This document shows positions 8,262 through 18,037 of a stretch of DNA of 64,000 nt, in pieces (the first letter of the stretch is position 1; each line of letters begins with the position of its first letter). The position numbers were made by a program, and so were the translations under genes. The stretch spans positions 1 to 64,000 of the forward strand of contig JAILRA010000029.1 of assembly GCA_024698715.1 (NCBI GenBank), written 5' to 3'. The notes beneath the pieces are model-generated. The model was not told where the DNA came from, did not search any database, and saw only the letters and a list, made by a program, of their open reading frames with translations. This stretch comes from Lachnospiraceae bacterium (GTDB taxonomy: Bacteria > Bacillota > Clostridia > Lachnospirales > Lachnospiraceae).

Positions 8262-8487
8262 AGGCTGTGACAAAGAGAGTAGTGTCAGGGAAAGTTCACA
8301 GAGACGGTCGCATATGCTGAGAGCGGTCGGTACGGACTGACATGAAGACCGCTTTTGAGCCGTGCGTCGAAAACCAAGTAGGCGTCTCCGTGTTGTTACG
8401 TTAAAGACTTAAACGAGTGAAAAATTAAGGTGGAACCGTGCAATAATGCACCCTTAGTATCCGAAAGGATATTACGGGTGCTTTTTT
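8262..8487 (+). promoter_or_regulatory. T-box riboswitch, threonine-specific, upstream of thrS
   Basis: The T-box core AAGGTGGAACCGTG lies at about 8427-8440, followed by the terminator hairpin GCACCC...GGGTGC (8448-8480) and a T-run. The base of stem I can be drawn from CAAAG (8270-8274) with CTTTTG (8352-8357), which places ACC (8348-8350, a Thr codon) in the specifier loop position. Uncharged tRNA-Thr should stabilise the antiterminator and raise thrS expression. The specifier assignment is by eye. Confidence 0.92.
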
Positions 8488-8582
8488 TATACAATAAAAT
8501 AAAAAAACACCATAAAAACAAAAACGTCAATCGTATATTTGTATGATTGACATGATTCAGAGATAAGAAGGAGAAAAGAATC

Positions 8583-10340
8583 ATGGTTAATTTCAAAGAA
8601 GACGAAAACCTGCATGTGCTCAATCATTCATGCGCACATATGATGGCACAGGCTGTAAAGCATTTGTATCCGAATGCAAAATTCTGGGTAGGACCCGTTG
8701 TAGACGAGGGATTTTATTATGATATGGACCTCGGTGAAGAAGTCTTAAACGATGAGGATATCGATAAGATCGAAAAGGAAATGAAAAAGATCGCCAAGTC
8801 CGGTATCAAGATCTACAGACGTGAGATCTCAAAGAGCGAGGCACTTGAAATCTTTAAAGACGATCCTTATAAGATGGACCTTCTTTCAAATATGGAAGAC
8901 GGAAACATTTCCTGCTACGATCAGGGCGATTACACGGATCTTTGCCGCGGACCTCATGTGGACAATGTTAAACTCTGCCGTAACTTCAAACTCGTAAAGC
9001 ATTCCGGTGTTTACTGGAAAGGTGATGCTGAAAATCAGGTACTTCAGAGAGTTTACGGTGTATGTTTCCCGACACCCGAAGAACTTGAAGCTCATCTTAA
9101 ACTTCTTGAAGAAGCTAAAGAAAGAGACCACAGAAAAATCGGAAAAGACATGCAGCTTTTCATGTCAGACGATCTGGTCGGAAGAGGACTTCCGATGTTC
9201 CTTCCCAACGGATATCTTGTATGGCAGGAACTTGAGAATTATATAAGAACGAAAGAACAGAAGCTCGGATATCAGCATGTTCTTACGCCTTGCGTAGGTA
9301 CGGTGGATCTTTATAAAACTTCAGGTCATTGGGATCATTATAAAGAAAATATGTTCCCGCCCATGGAAGTGGAAGGCGAAAGTTTTGTTCTTCGTCCGAT
9401 GAACTGTCCTCATCACATGAGAATATATGCCAACAAACCTCATTCATATAAGGAACTTCCCATCAGACTTGCGGAGATCGCACATGATTTCAGATTTGAG
9501 TCTTCGGGAACGCTTAAGGGTATCGAGAGAGGAAGACATTTCTGTCAGAACGACTCACATATTTTCGTAACACCCGATCAGATCAAGGATGAAGTAAAAT
9601 CCGTTTGCGATCTTATCTTCTCGACATATGAAGATTTCGGTATCACGGATTACAGATGCGTTCTCTCGTTAAGAGATCCTGCGGATACGAAGAAGTATCA
9701 TCCCGATGATGAGATGTGGAACAATGCGGAACAGGCACTTCGTGAAACATTAAACGAGATCGGTATCGAATATAAGGAAGAAATAGGTGAAGCGGCATTC
9801 TACGGTCCGAAGCTTGATGTTAACGTTAAGCCTGCTATCGGAAACGAGATCACGCTTTCAACATGTCAGCTTGACTTCTGTCTTCCCGCAAAATTTGAAC
9901 TTACATATGTTGATGCCGACGGCGAGAAGAAAACTCCCGTGGTATTACACAGAGCAATCCTCGGTTCGATCGACAGATTCATGGCTTATATCCTTGAAGA
10001 GACAAAAGGAAATCTTCCTTTGTGGCTTGCGCCCGTACAGGTTAAGATCCTTCCCATCAAGAATGATGATGACGAACTTAACGAGTATGTAAAGAAGATC
10101 AAATTTGCATTATATGACGCTGATATCAGAGTTGAGTCCGATGACCGTTCTGAGAAATTCGGATACAAGATGAGAGAAGCTCAGATACAGAAGGTTCCTT
10201 ATATTGCCGTTATAGGAAAGAAAGAAGCGGAAGAAGGAAATGTTTCGTTCAGACTTCACGGCGAGCAGGAGACTGTAACGGTCAAGCTCGATGAATTTGT
10301 AGCCAAACTTAAAGATGAGATCGTTAATAAGAAACATTGA
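8583..10340 (+). CDS. thrS: Threonine--tRNA ligase lacking the TGS domain
   Basis: A 585-residue class II aminoacyl-tRNA synthetase charging tRNA-Thr. The chain starts directly at the editing domain: HSCAH near residue 15 and CRGPH near 120 keep the two His and the Cys/His pair used to hydrolyse Ser-tRNA. The catalytic domain has the Cys of MNCPHHM and the His residues of NDSHIF and VVLHRAILG (Zn ligands), and a C-terminal anticodon-binding domain. The usual N-terminal TGS domain of about 60 residues is absent; there is no room for it, since AAGGAG lies just before the ATG and the T-box leader lies upstream. Motif 2 (SSGTLKGIERGRHFCQND) differs from the E. coli form. Confidence 0.96.
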   Translation: MVNFKEDENLHVLNHSCAHMMAQAVKHLYPNAKFWVGPVVDEGFYYDMDLGEEVLNDEDIDKIEKEMKKIAKSGIKIYRREISKSEALEIFKDDPYKMDLLSNMEDGNISCYDQGDYTDLCRGPHVDNVKLCRNFKLVKHSGVYWKGDAENQVLQRVYGVCFPTPEELEAHLKLLEEAKERDHRKIGKDMQLFMSDDLVGRGLPMFLPNGYLVWQELENYIRTKEQKLGYQHVLTPCVGTVDLYKTSGHWDHYKENMFPPMEVEGESFVLRPMNCPHHMRIYANKPHSYKELPIRLAEIAHDFRFESSGTLKGIERGRHFCQNDSHIFVTPDQIKDEVKSVCDLIFSTYEDFGITDYRCVLSLRDPADTKKYHPDDEMWNNAEQALRETLNEIGIEYKEEIGEAAFYGPKLDVNVKPAIGNEITLSTCQLDFCLPAKFELTYVDADGEKKTPVVLHRAILGSIDRFMAYILEETKGNLPLWLAPVQVKILPIKNDDDELNEYVKKIKFALYDADIRVESDDRSEKFGYKMREAQIQKVPYIAVIGKKEAEEGNVSFRLHGEQETVTVKLDEFVAKLKDEIVNKKH

Positions 10341-10351
10341 TGAAGATGCCA

Positions 10352-10384
10352 TCATTCCGTCGGTCTTTCGGACTGACGGAATGA
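10352..10384. terminator. Strong intergenic hairpin between thrS and udp
   Basis: A 14-bp stem (TCATTCCGTCGGTC at 10352-10365 with 10371-10384, one G-T pair) closed by a TTTCG loop. There is no T-run on the + strand, so it is more likely an mRNA stability or attenuation element, or a short dispersed repeat, than a standard terminator. Confidence 0.5.
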
Positions 10385-10417
10385 CGGTCTGAAAAAGAAA
10401 ACAGCGGAGGGGTTATT

Positions 10418-11188
10418 ATGCAGGAGTTGGAAAAGCAGTTTCATATTCATTGCGTTGAGGGAGATATCGGAAAATACGTGATTCTCGCCGGAGATCCCGG
10501 AAGAATACCGGCGATCGCAGAACTTTTTGATGATGCGAAACAGGTCGCTTACAACAGAGAATTCAATATATATACGGGCAGTCTCGAAGGAGTGAAGGTA
10601 ACTGCGTGTTCAACAGGGATCGGCGGACCTTCCACTTCCATAGCGATCGAGGAACTGCACAATCTCGGTGCCGATACTTTCATAAGGACGGGAACATGTG
10701 GCGGAATAGATCTGGACGTAATGTCGGGTGATATTGTTGTTGCTACGGGTGCAATAAGATACGAGCATACTTCGGTAGAATATGCTCCGATAGAATTTCC
10801 CGCGGTGGCTGATCTGGATATTACCTGCGCATTAAAAGAAGCTGCTCTCGAAATGGGCAAAAGAACCCATGTGGGAGTGGTTCAGTGCAAGGATTCGTTC
10901 TACGGTCAGCATTCACCCGAGAAAAGTCCGGTTTCATACGAACTGTTGAACAAGTGGGAATCATGGAAGAGACTCGGCGTTAAGGCTTCCGAAATGGAAT
11001 CGTCAACGCTCTTTGTGGTATCCAGTGCACTCAAGTGCAGAGCCGGTTCATGTTTTCACGTGATCTGGAACCAGGAAAGAGAAAAAGCGGGACTCGATCA
11101 GAAAATGAGCGAAGATACTTCCTCAGCAGTAAGAATAGCTGTTGAAGCGATGAGAAAAATTATTATAGCCGACAAAAGCCTGAAATAA
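10418..11188 (+). CDS. udp: Uridine phosphorylase
   Basis: A 256-residue nucleoside phosphorylase of the PNP/UDP superfamily that splits uridine with phosphate to uracil and ribose-1-phosphate. The phosphate-binding AGDPGRI near the N-terminus, [15 protein letters not shown], the RTGTCGGID loop and the nucleoside-binding MESSTLF segment match the uridine phosphorylase group. Ribosome binding site GGAGGGG is 6-7 bases before ATG. It stands about 80 bases after thrS beyond a strong hairpin and may be expressed separately. A salvage role is likely; no other nucleoside genes are adjacent. Confidence 0.92.
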   Translation: MQELEKQFHIHCVEGDIGKYVILAGDPGRIPAIAELFDDAKQVAYNREFNIYTGSLEGVKVTACSTGIGGPSTSIAIEELHNLGADTFIRTGTCGGIDLDVMSGDIVVATGAIRYEHTSVEYAPIEFPAVADLDITCALKEAALEMGKRTHVGVVQCKDSFYGQHSPEKSPVSYELLNKWESWKRLGVKASEMESSTLFVVSSALKCRAGSCFHVIWNQEREKAGLDQKMSEDTSSAVRIAVEAMRKIIIADKSLK

Positions 11189-11304
11189 GGCAACTTAAGT
11201 AAAAAGTGGACAAAAAAAGGTCATAATAATTTTATTTGCTATATACTTTTGCAATTTATTGTTATATAATTGTCAATGTTTGCGAAAGGAGAGAATAAAA
11301 AAGT

Positions 11305-13767
11305 ATGAAAATAAAAACATTAAAAAAGGTTATCTGCACAGTGCTTTGCTCGACAATGGCATTTACGCTTGCAGGTTGTTCGTTTAATCCAAAGAATGCT
11401 ATATCGACCATTCTTAACGGAAACAGCCAGAGCAGTTCATCAGATGTGGCAGTCAATGATAAAGTCAATAAGGATGCAGTATTCCACGAAAGCAAGAGTT
11501 TTTCGCTGGAGGGATTTGATTATATAGACAGTGTTATTTCCGCAAACGGAAAATATTATGCCGCTCAGATGATATATGATTATCCCGAAGAAGAAGGAAT
11601 GCTTTACGGTGAAAATGACATCGTTGTTTCGGAAGAAGAGGATGAGGAAACTCCCGATTCGGAAAATCCCGTAACGGATGATGATAACAGTGCGGACGAA
11701 ACGGAAGATACCGAAACCGAAGGCGATTCCGAAACCATCGATTATGAAGACGGTTATGACGGTGAAATAGTGGATGTAAACACGGAATTCATAATAGCTT
11801 CCTTTACCGATGAAAATGACGTTAAATACACATCCTTTAAATTTGAAACCGGCGAATACATTTCCGGAGGAAGCTCATGGGGAGTAGATTCCGAGGAAAA
11901 CTATTATATTGTTGTAAGCGCCTATGATGAGCAGAATGAGAGCGAAAGTCATGTTGTCAGAAAATACTCTGCAGACGGCAATATGATAAAAGAACTGGCG
12001 ATAGGAACCGAATCCGATTTCTACTATGTAAATTATATGCGTGTTTCAAGTGACGGAACCGTATTTATTACAAGTGAGAACAGTATCGATATATTTGATA
12101 AGGACCTGAACAAAACCGGTACTTATTCAATGGATTCGCAGAATTCATATATTTCATCCGCGATAATCAATACACAGAATGAGTTTATTGTTCAGGTTGA
12201 AACATGGACTGATGATTCTTCATCCGTTAAGGTTTACAAGATCGGCAAAGACGGAAAGGCGGAAGAAGATTCGTTCCTTTCGGGTATGTTCAACGGAAAG
12301 AGCATGATGAGCGGAGCCGGTTATGATTATTATTACAAGACCAATTCTTCAATCATGGGATTCAATGCCGGAGACAAGCAGGCAAAAGAGATCGTGAATT
12401 TCTACGATTCCGATATCAATACCGAATATCTCGGCGAAACAATCTGCTTTGCATCAAAGGAACAGTTCCTTATGGGAAGCATGGACGGCTCGCTTTGCGT
12501 ATATGAAAAAGTTCCCGCCGATCAGGTTGCCGACAGAGAGATCATTACCGTCGGAACCGTATGGGGAAGCTATATGATCAACAGTCAGGTTATTGATTTC
12601 AACAAGGCTAACAATCAGTACAGGATCAAAGTAATTGACTACTCCGAATACGCTACTCCCGATGACTGGGAAGCAGGTGTTAAAAGATTCAATACCGACG
12701 TGACCGGAGGCAATACACCCGATATCATCATCGCGGAAGCAAACGAAGCAAACAATTATATTGACAAAGGCATTTATACGGATCTGACACCGCTCATGAA
12801 CAATTACAACGGTGTTAAGAAGGAAGATCTGCTTCAGAGCGCACAGGATGTTTTTTCGAGGGACGGAAAACTTTATTGTGTATATCCTATCTTCACTGTT
12901 GAAGCCGTACAGATGAAAAAATCCAAATACAAAGAAGGCATGACTCTCGATGATGTTATCGTATGGGAAAAGAGCACCGGCAAAAAGGCATTCGGAAACG
13001 ATTTCACAAAGAGCGGAATGTTGAACACAATGCTTTCTTTCAATATGGACTCGTTTTTGGATCCCTCTACGGGAAAATGTTCTTTCGATTCGGATGAATT
13101 CAAGAAACTTCTTGAGTATGCCAATACATATCCTTTGGAAGAGAATTATAGTGAATCCGATGATTATTACACGGAGTACATGAACAGATACAGAAACGAC
13201 AATGCACTTTTCTCATTGGAATACATCAGCAGTTTCAGAGACTTCAACTGGTCAAAGAACTACAGATTCGATGAGGACACGGTTTTGATGGGAATGCCCA
13301 TAACCGGAAGCGACGGTGCGATCCTTCAGATCGATACGATCATGGGTATTTCCGATAAGAGCAAGCATAAAGAAGCTGCATGGGAATTCATCAATTCATG
13401 TTTCTCGGATGAGTTTTACCAGAATCATAACTGGGGTCTCCCGGCTATTGAAAAGAGAATGGATGATATGGCAAAAGAAGCCACAGAACCGAGTTATTAT
13501 ATCGATGAGAACGGAAAAAAGGTAGAATACGAAGAAACCGTTTATATTCTTGACAGAGAAAAGAAGGTTCAGCCTCTGACTGCCGAAGAAGTGGCTGAGA
13601 TCAAAAATTTCGTCGTCGGAATCCGCAATGTATATATGTGGGATACCGAACTCAACAATATTGTTGATGAAGAAACACAGCCTTATTTCAGCGGACAGAA
13701 GAGCGCCGATGAAGTGGCAAAGATCATTCAGTCCAGACTTCAGATCTATATTAACGAAAGAAAATAA
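11305..13767 (+). CDS. Large solute-binding lipoprotein with an N-terminal sensor/propeller-like region
   Basis: An 820-residue exported lipoprotein: signal sequence with lipobox LAGC (Cys25). Residues ~50-410 form a beta-rich region interrupted by a very acidic linker (about 105-155, rich in E, D and T), with repeated DGTVFITSENSIDIFDKD-like strands suggestive of a beta-propeller. Residues ~413-820 resemble family-1 extracellular solute-binding proteins (VGTVWGSYMINSQVIDFNK..., PDIIIAEANEANNYIDKG, YTDLTPLMN). Normal family-1 binding proteins are about 400-450 residues. No ABC permease or ATPase genes flank it, so its transport partner, if any, is elsewhere. AAAGGAGAG precedes the ATG. Confidence 0.85.
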   Translation: MKIKTLKKVICTVLCSTMAFTLAGCSFNPKNAISTILNGNSQSSSSDVAVNDKVNKDAVFHESKSFSLEGFDYIDSVISANGKYYAAQMIYDYPEEEGMLYGENDIVVSEEEDEETPDSENPVTDDDNSADETEDTETEGDSETIDYEDGYDGEIVDVNTEFIIASFTDENDVKYTSFKFETGEYISGGSSWGVDSEENYYIVVSAYDEQNESESHVVRKYSADGNMIKELAIGTESDFYYVNYMRVSSDGTVFITSENSIDIFDKDLNKTGTYSMDSQNSYISSAIINTQNEFIVQVETWTDDSSSVKVYKIGKDGKAEEDSFLSGMFNGKSMMSGAGYDYYYKTNSSIMGFNAGDKQAKEIVNFYDSDINTEYLGETICFASKEQFLMGSMDGSLCVYEKVPADQVADREIITVGTVWGSYMINSQVIDFNKANNQYRIKVIDYSEYATPDDWEAGVKRFNTDVTGGNTPDIIIAEANEANNYIDKGIYTDLTPLMNNYNGVKKEDLLQSAQDVFSRDGKLYCVYPIFTVEAVQMKKSKYKEGMTLDDVIVWEKSTGKKAFGNDFTKSGMLNTMLSFNMDSFLDPSTGKCSFDSDEFKKLLEYANTYPLEENYSESDDYYTEYMNRYRNDNALFSLEYISSFRDFNWSKNYRFDEDTVLMGMPITGSDGAILQIDTIMGISDKSKHKEAAWEFINSCFSDEFYQNHNWGLPAIEKRMDDMAKEATEPSYYIDENGKKVEYEETVYILDREKKVQPLTAEEVAEIKNFVVGIRNVYMWDTELNNIVDEETQPYFSGQKSADEVAKIIQSRLQIYINERK

Positions 13768-13771
13768 TAGG

Positions 13772-13808
13772 AAAAACCGTTTCCGTTCCATATCGGAGAC
13801 GGTTTTTT
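13772..13808 (+). terminator. Rho-independent terminator
   Basis: AAAACCGTTTCCG pairs with CGGAGACGGTTTT around a short loop, followed by a T-run. It sits 4 bases after the solute-binding lipoprotein gene. Confidence 0.88.
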
Positions 13809-13940
13809 ATACGAAAATCCGATATTGATTATGATGTGAAATACAAGTAAAATAATAGCATTGATGAAATATGCATAAGCAGAATAAAAGAATCGAAAAA
13901 ATGTGTACCGGGAACATGATAAGATAAAAGGAGGGTTCAT

Positions 13941-14492
13941 ATGAAGACAGCGATTTTTCTGGCAAACGGGTTTGAAGAAATAGAAGCACTTACCGTTGCG
14001 GATTTGTTAAGAAGAGTGAAGATCGAATGTGATATCGTGTCATCGGAAGATGAAATTGAAGTAATGGGTTCGCACGGAATCTGCGTTAAAGCGGACAGAA
14101 TGATCTCTCAGATGGATTTCTCCGAATATGAATGCATGGTCCTTCCCGGCGGAATGCCCGGTACCAAAGGACTTGAATCCAACCAGTATCTTATGAGCAG
14201 ACTGGATGAATATATAAAGGCGGACAAACTGGTATGTGCCATATGTGCCGCTCCCACCATTCTCGGACACAAGGGTTATCTTAACGGCAAAAAAGCGGTT
14301 TGTTATCCCGGTCTTGAAGGAGAACTTGCAGGTGCCGAAACACCTGAATGCGAAGTGGTAAGAGACGGAAACATAATCACGTCCAGAGGACTCGGAACCG
14401 CAATAGAGTTTGCAGCCGAAATAGTGAAAGCCGCAACGGATGAAAGCACGGCTGAAAACTTGCTTAAAACAATTGTTTACAAGCAGTATTGA
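13941..14492 (+). CDS. DJ-1/PfpI family protein (glyoxalase III / deglycase-like)
   Basis: A 183-residue DJ-1 superfamily protein of the YajL/ThiJ type. Key features are the N-terminal FLANGFEEIEA with the acidic residue that pairs with the catalytic Cys, the PGGMPGT loop and the nucleophile elbow CAICAAPTILG, plus the C-terminal SRGLGTAIEFA. Family members detoxify methylglyoxal or repair glycation; which applies here is unknown. AAAGGAGGG precedes the ATG. The gene stands alone between a terminator and the tig promoter. Confidence 0.92.
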   Translation: MKTAIFLANGFEEIEALTVADLLRRVKIECDIVSSEDEIEVMGSHGICVKADRMISQMDFSEYECMVLPGGMPGTKGLESNQYLMSRLDEYIKADKLVCAICAAPTILGHKGYLNGKKAVCYPGLEGELAGAETPECEVVRDGNIITSRGLGTAIEFAAEIVKAATDESTAENLLKTIVYKQY

Positions 14493-14503
14493 TCAAGTTT
14501 TCT

Positions 14504-14532
14504 TTTACAAAAACACTTGATTATGTTATAAT
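14504..14532 (+). promoter_or_regulatory. Sigma-A-type promoter for tig
   Basis: TTTACA (14504-14509), 17-base spacer, TATAAT (14527-14532), 49 bases before the trigger factor start. The -35 lies in the loop of an imperfect inverted repeat (ATCAAG ... CTTGAT, about 14492-14520), which may be a weak terminator for the upstream gene. Confidence 0.75.
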
Positions 14533-14580
14533 AATCAATTGACTGTGATAATCACACATTTGAAAGGAGATTTATTTAAA

Positions 14581-16080
14581 ATGGGTTTTAAGGTTGAAAA
14601 GCTTGAAGGAAGTATGGCTAAGCTGATCATTGACGTGAGTGCTGAAGAATTTGAAGCAGCTTGCGAGAAAGCATATCAGAGAAATAAAAAAAGAATTTCC
14701 GTTCCCGGATTCCGTGCCGGAAAGGTTCCCAGAAACGTAGTTGAAAAAATGTACGGCAAAGAAGTGTTCTTTGAAGATGCCGCTAATATCATCATTCCCG
14801 ATGTGTATGAGAAGACATACGATGAAGCGATCAAAGAACTGGAGATCGTATCGGCTCCCAAGATCGAAGTTGTTGAGATGGAAGCAGGAAAGCCTTTTGT
14901 ATTCAGTGCCGAAGTAGCTCTCAAACCCGAAATAAAGCTCGGAAAATACAAAGGAGTAGAAGTTGAAAAGGTTGATACCGAAGTTTCCGAAGACGAAATA
15001 AATGAAGCTATCGAAAAAGAAAGACAGAATGCCGCAAGAATCGTAAGTGTTGACAGAGCTGTTAAGAGCGGAGATACAGTAACCATCGACTTTGAAGGAT
15101 TTGTTGACGGTGTTGCATTCGAAGGCGGAAAAGGCGAGAATTACAATCTTGAGATCGGTTCTCATTCATTCATTGATACTTTCGAAGATCAGATCATCGG
15201 AAAGAACAAGGATGACGAGTTTGACGTAAATGTTACATTCCCTGAAAATTATCAGGCAAGCGAACTTGCAGGCAAGCCCGCAGTGTTCAAGGTTAAGATT
15301 CACGAGATCAAGGAAAAACAGCTTGCTGAACTTGATGATGATTTTGCAAGTGATGTTTCAAGTTACGATACATTTGCTGAATACAAAGAATCCGTAAAGA
15401 AGAATCTTTCGGATAAGAAGACAGAAGATGCCAAGAAGCAGAAAGAAGATGCTGCAGTAGCTGCGATTATTGAAGGTTCAGAGATCGAAATTCCCGAAAT
15501 GATGCTTGCAACAACTCAGAGAGAGATGCTCGACGAGTTTGCACAGAGACTCAAATATCAGGGAATGAACATCGAGCAGTACTTCAAATATACAGGTACA
15601 AACGCCGAGATCATGATGGAACAGGTTAAGCCTCAGGCTGAACAGAAGATCAAGACACAGCTTGTACTTGAAGCAGTTGCAAAGGCAGAAAACATTGAAG
15701 TTTCCGACAGCGATGTAGAAGAAGAGATCAAGAAGATCGCAGAAAACTACAAGATGGAAGTTGAAAAAGTAAAGGAAACTCTCGGAGAAGGCAACGAAGA
15801 GGCGATCAAGAAAGATATCATGATGCAGAAAGCTCTTGATTTCATTGCCGAGAATGCCAAGGAAAAGAAAGAAAAAGCTAAAAAAGTAAAAGAAGAGACT
15901 GCAGAGGCAGCAGAGGAAAAGCCTAAGGCAAAGAAGACCAAAGCAGCAGCTGAGGAAGAGCCTGCAAAAGAAGAAAAACCCAAGACCAAGAAGGTAAAAG
16001 AGGAAGAAAAGGCTTCTGAAGAAGGCGAAGAAAAACCCAAGGCTAAAAAAGCAAAAGCAGAAAAGAAGACCGAAGAATAA
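14581..16080 (+). CDS. tig: Trigger factor with a lysine/glutamate-rich C-terminal tail
   Basis: A 499-residue ribosome-associated chaperone and peptidyl-prolyl isomerase. The N-terminal ribosome-binding domain carries VPGFRAGKVPRNVVEKMYG (the GFRxGxxP signature), followed by an FKBP-type PPIase domain (about 155-240, DGVAFEGGKGENYNLEIGS) and the helical C-terminal chaperone arms. After about residue 423, where trigger factor normally ends, there is a 70-75 residue tail built almost only of K, E, A and P. AAAGGAGA is 9 bases before ATG 14581; an earlier in-frame ATG at 14539 lacks such a site. It heads the tig-clpP-clpX cluster. Confidence 0.96.
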   Translation: MGFKVEKLEGSMAKLIIDVSAEEFEAACEKAYQRNKKRISVPGFRAGKVPRNVVEKMYGKEVFFEDAANIIIPDVYEKTYDEAIKELEIVSAPKIEVVEMEAGKPFVFSAEVALKPEIKLGKYKGVEVEKVDTEVSEDEINEAIEKERQNAARIVSVDRAVKSGDTVTIDFEGFVDGVAFEGGKGENYNLEIGSHSFIDTFEDQIIGKNKDDEFDVNVTFPENYQASELAGKPAVFKVKIHEIKEKQLAELDDDFASDVSSYDTFAEYKESVKKNLSDKKTEDAKKQKEDAAVAAIIEGSEIEIPEMMLATTQREMLDEFAQRLKYQGMNIEQYFKYTGTNAEIMMEQVKPQAEQKIKTQLVLEAVAKAENIEVSDSDVEEEIKKIAENYKMEVEKVKETLGEGNEEAIKKDIMMQKALDFIAENAKEKKEKAKKVKEETAEAAEEKPKAKKTKAAAEEEPAKEEKPKTKKVKEEEKASEEGEEKPKAKKAKAEKKTEE

Positions 16081-16104
16081 TCCGGTCATTGATAAGGAGT
16101 AATC

Positions 16105-16704
16105 ATGAGTTTGGTACCTTACGTCATAGAACAGACTAGCAGGGGCGAGAGAAGTTATGACATTTATTCACGCCTCTTAAAAGAAAGAATTATATTCCTC
16201 GGCGAAGAGGTAAACGAAGTTACGGCATCGCTGGTCGTTGCACAGCTTCTTTTCCTTGAAGCAGAGGATCCCGAAAAAGATATACAGCTTTATATCAACA
16301 GCCCCGGCGGTTCCGTAACTGCGGGAATGGCTATTTATGATACCATGCAGTATATCAAATGTGATGTTTCGACAATCTGTATCGGAATGGCTGCTTCAAT
16401 GGGCGCATTCCTTCTTTCCGGCGGTACAAAAGGAAAGAGAATGGCTCTTCCGAATGCCGAAATCATGATTCATCAGCCTCTCGGCGGTGCACAGGGACAG
16501 GCAACGGAGATCGAGATCGCCGCAAAGCATATTCTTCATACCAAAGAAAAACTGAACAAGATGCTTGCCGAAAACTGTAATCAGCCGTTGGAAGTAATCG
16601 CAAAGGATACGGATCGTGACAACTGGATGACTGCCGAAGAAGCATGTGCATACGGTTTGATCGACAGTGTCATCACTTCCAGAGAGGATAATAAACAGGA
16701 GTAG
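16105..16704 (+). CDS. clpP: ATP-dependent Clp protease proteolytic subunit
   Basis: A 199-residue serine protease forming the barrel that degrades proteins unfolded by ClpX or ClpC. The N-terminal [19 protein letters not shown] loop, the oxyanion segment SPGGSVTAG, the nucleophile Ser in [11 protein letters not shown] and the His in MIHQPLGG are all present; length is typical. AAGGAG precedes the ATG. Its stop is one base before the clpX start, so the two should be translationally coupled. Confidence 0.98.
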   Translation: MSLVPYVIEQTSRGERSYDIYSRLLKERIIFLGEEVNEVTASLVVAQLLFLEAEDPEKDIQLYINSPGGSVTAGMAIYDTMQYIKCDVSTICIGMAASMGAFLLSGGTKGKRMALPNAEIMIHQPLGGAQGQATEIEIAAKHILHTKEKLNKMLAENCNQPLEVIAKDTDRDNWMTAEEACAYGLIDSVITSREDNKQE

Positions 16705-16705
16705 T

Positions 16706-17977
16706 ATGGCTAACAAAAAGAGCGGATCGGATAAGAATATCAAAATCAGATGTTCCTTCTGCGGACAGACTCAGAAACAGGTGGGTCAGATGATCGCCGG
16801 ACCCGGCGGGATCTATATCTGCGACGAGTGCATAGGAACCTGTAATGAAATCCTTAAGATGCAGATGAAAGAAGATATGGAAGATGATCTGTTTGACAGT
16901 GATTTTTCCAAAGGCAACGCAAATATCAATCTTCTCAAACCGAAGCAGATAAAGGAGTTTCTTGATGATTATGTGGTTGGACAGGAAGAAGCCAAAATAG
17001 TATTATCCGTAGCCGTATACAATCATTACAAGAGAATTACCAGAGGCGCAGACCTCGATGTGGAACTTCAGAAAAGCAATATCATAATGCTCGGACCGAC
17101 GGGGTCCGGAAAGACATATCTTGCACAGACGCTGGCTAAGATCATCAATGTTCCTTTTGCCATCTGTGATGCGACAACCCTTACCGAAGCCGGATATGTG
17201 GGTGAAGACGTGGAGAACATTCTGCTTAAGCTCATTCAGGCGGCGGACTATGATATTGAAAGAGCAGAATACGGTATCGTATATATAGATGAGATAGACA
17301 AAATAACCAAAAAATCCGAGAATGTATCCATTACCAGGGACGTTTCGGGTGAAGGCGTTCAGCAGGCACTTTTGAAGATAATCGAAGGTACCAATGCGAG
17401 CGTTCCTCCTCAGGGCGGAAGAAAACATCCCCAGCAGGAACTTATCCCCATCGATACCACCAATATACTTTTTATATGCGGCGGAGCTTTTGACGGACTC
17501 GAGACCATCATCGAGCAAAGGCTTAACAAAAAATCGATCGGTTTCAATTCCGAGATCACCAAGAACAATATCCTCGAAAAGAGTAATCTTTTCAAAGAGG
17601 TTACACCGCAGGATCTGGTTAAATTCGGACTTATTCCCGAATTTGTCGGTCGTGTGCCCATAAGTGTGTCTCTCGAAGGCCTTGATGAAGAAGCTTTGGT
17701 CAAGATCATCAAGGAACCGAAGAATTCGATGATAAGACAGTACACGGCATTGTTCAAGATTGATGACGTAAATCTTTTCTTTGATGAAGATGCAATCCAT
17801 GAAATTGCCAAGGAAGCTTACGAAAGAAAGACCGGAGCCAGAGGTATCAGGTCCATTATGGAAAAGGTAATGACGAAAGTCATGTTTGACATTCCTTCTG
17901 ACGAAAGCATTAAGGAATGCAGGATCACCAAAGATTCGATACTCGGTCTCAGCGAACCCGTTGTGACCAGGGAATAA
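16706..17977 (+). CDS. clpX: ATP-dependent Clp protease ATP-binding subunit ClpX
   Basis: A 423-residue AAA+ unfoldase. The N-terminal zinc-binding domain has four cysteines (CSFCG and CDECIGTC), followed by Walker A GPTGSGKT, pore loop GYVGED, Walker [10 protein letters not shown] and the ClpP-docking IGF loop (KKSIGFNSE). The frame opens earlier inside clpP, but the ATG at 16706 with AGGAG at 16697-16701 and the family N-terminus (MANKKS) fix the start. No lonA gene follows before engB. Confidence 0.98.
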   Translation: MANKKSGSDKNIKIRCSFCGQTQKQVGQMIAGPGGIYICDECIGTCNEILKMQMKEDMEDDLFDSDFSKGNANINLLKPKQIKEFLDDYVVGQEEAKIVLSVAVYNHYKRITRGADLDVELQKSNIIMLGPTGSGKTYLAQTLAKIINVPFAICDATTLTEAGYVGEDVENILLKLIQAADYDIERAEYGIVYIDEIDKITKKSENVSITRDVSGEGVQQALLKIIEGTNASVPPQGGRKHPQQELIPIDTTNILFICGGAFDGLETIIEQRLNKKSIGFNSEITKNNILEKSNLFKEVTPQDLVKFGLIPEFVGRVPISVSLEGLDEEALVKIIKEPKNSMIRQYTALFKIDDVNLFFDEDAIHEIAKEAYERKTGARGIRSIMEKVMTKVMFDIPSDESIKECRITKDSILGLSEPVVTRE

Positions 17978-17990
17978 AACAGTTAAACCT

Positions 17991-18018
17991 AAAAGGAGCA
18001 AGAAATTGCTCCTTTTTC
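17991..18018 (+). terminator. Rho-independent terminator between clpX and engB
   Basis: AAAAGGAGCA pairs perfectly with TGCTCCTTTT around AGAAAT, with extra T residues after it. It lies only about 20 bases before the engB start, so it may be leaky or act as an attenuator. Confidence 0.8.
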
Positions 18019-18037
18019 ATCAGGTTTGGAGAATTAT

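Noticed and set aside
15478..16089. Phe/Leu/Cys-rich - strand frame opposite the trigger factor tail
   Set aside because: Antisense shadow of the lysine/glutamate-rich tail; no ribosome binding site.
17003..18001. 332-codon - strand frame opposite clpX
   Set aside because: Fully antisense to a conserved gene with all its motifs; no family resemblance.
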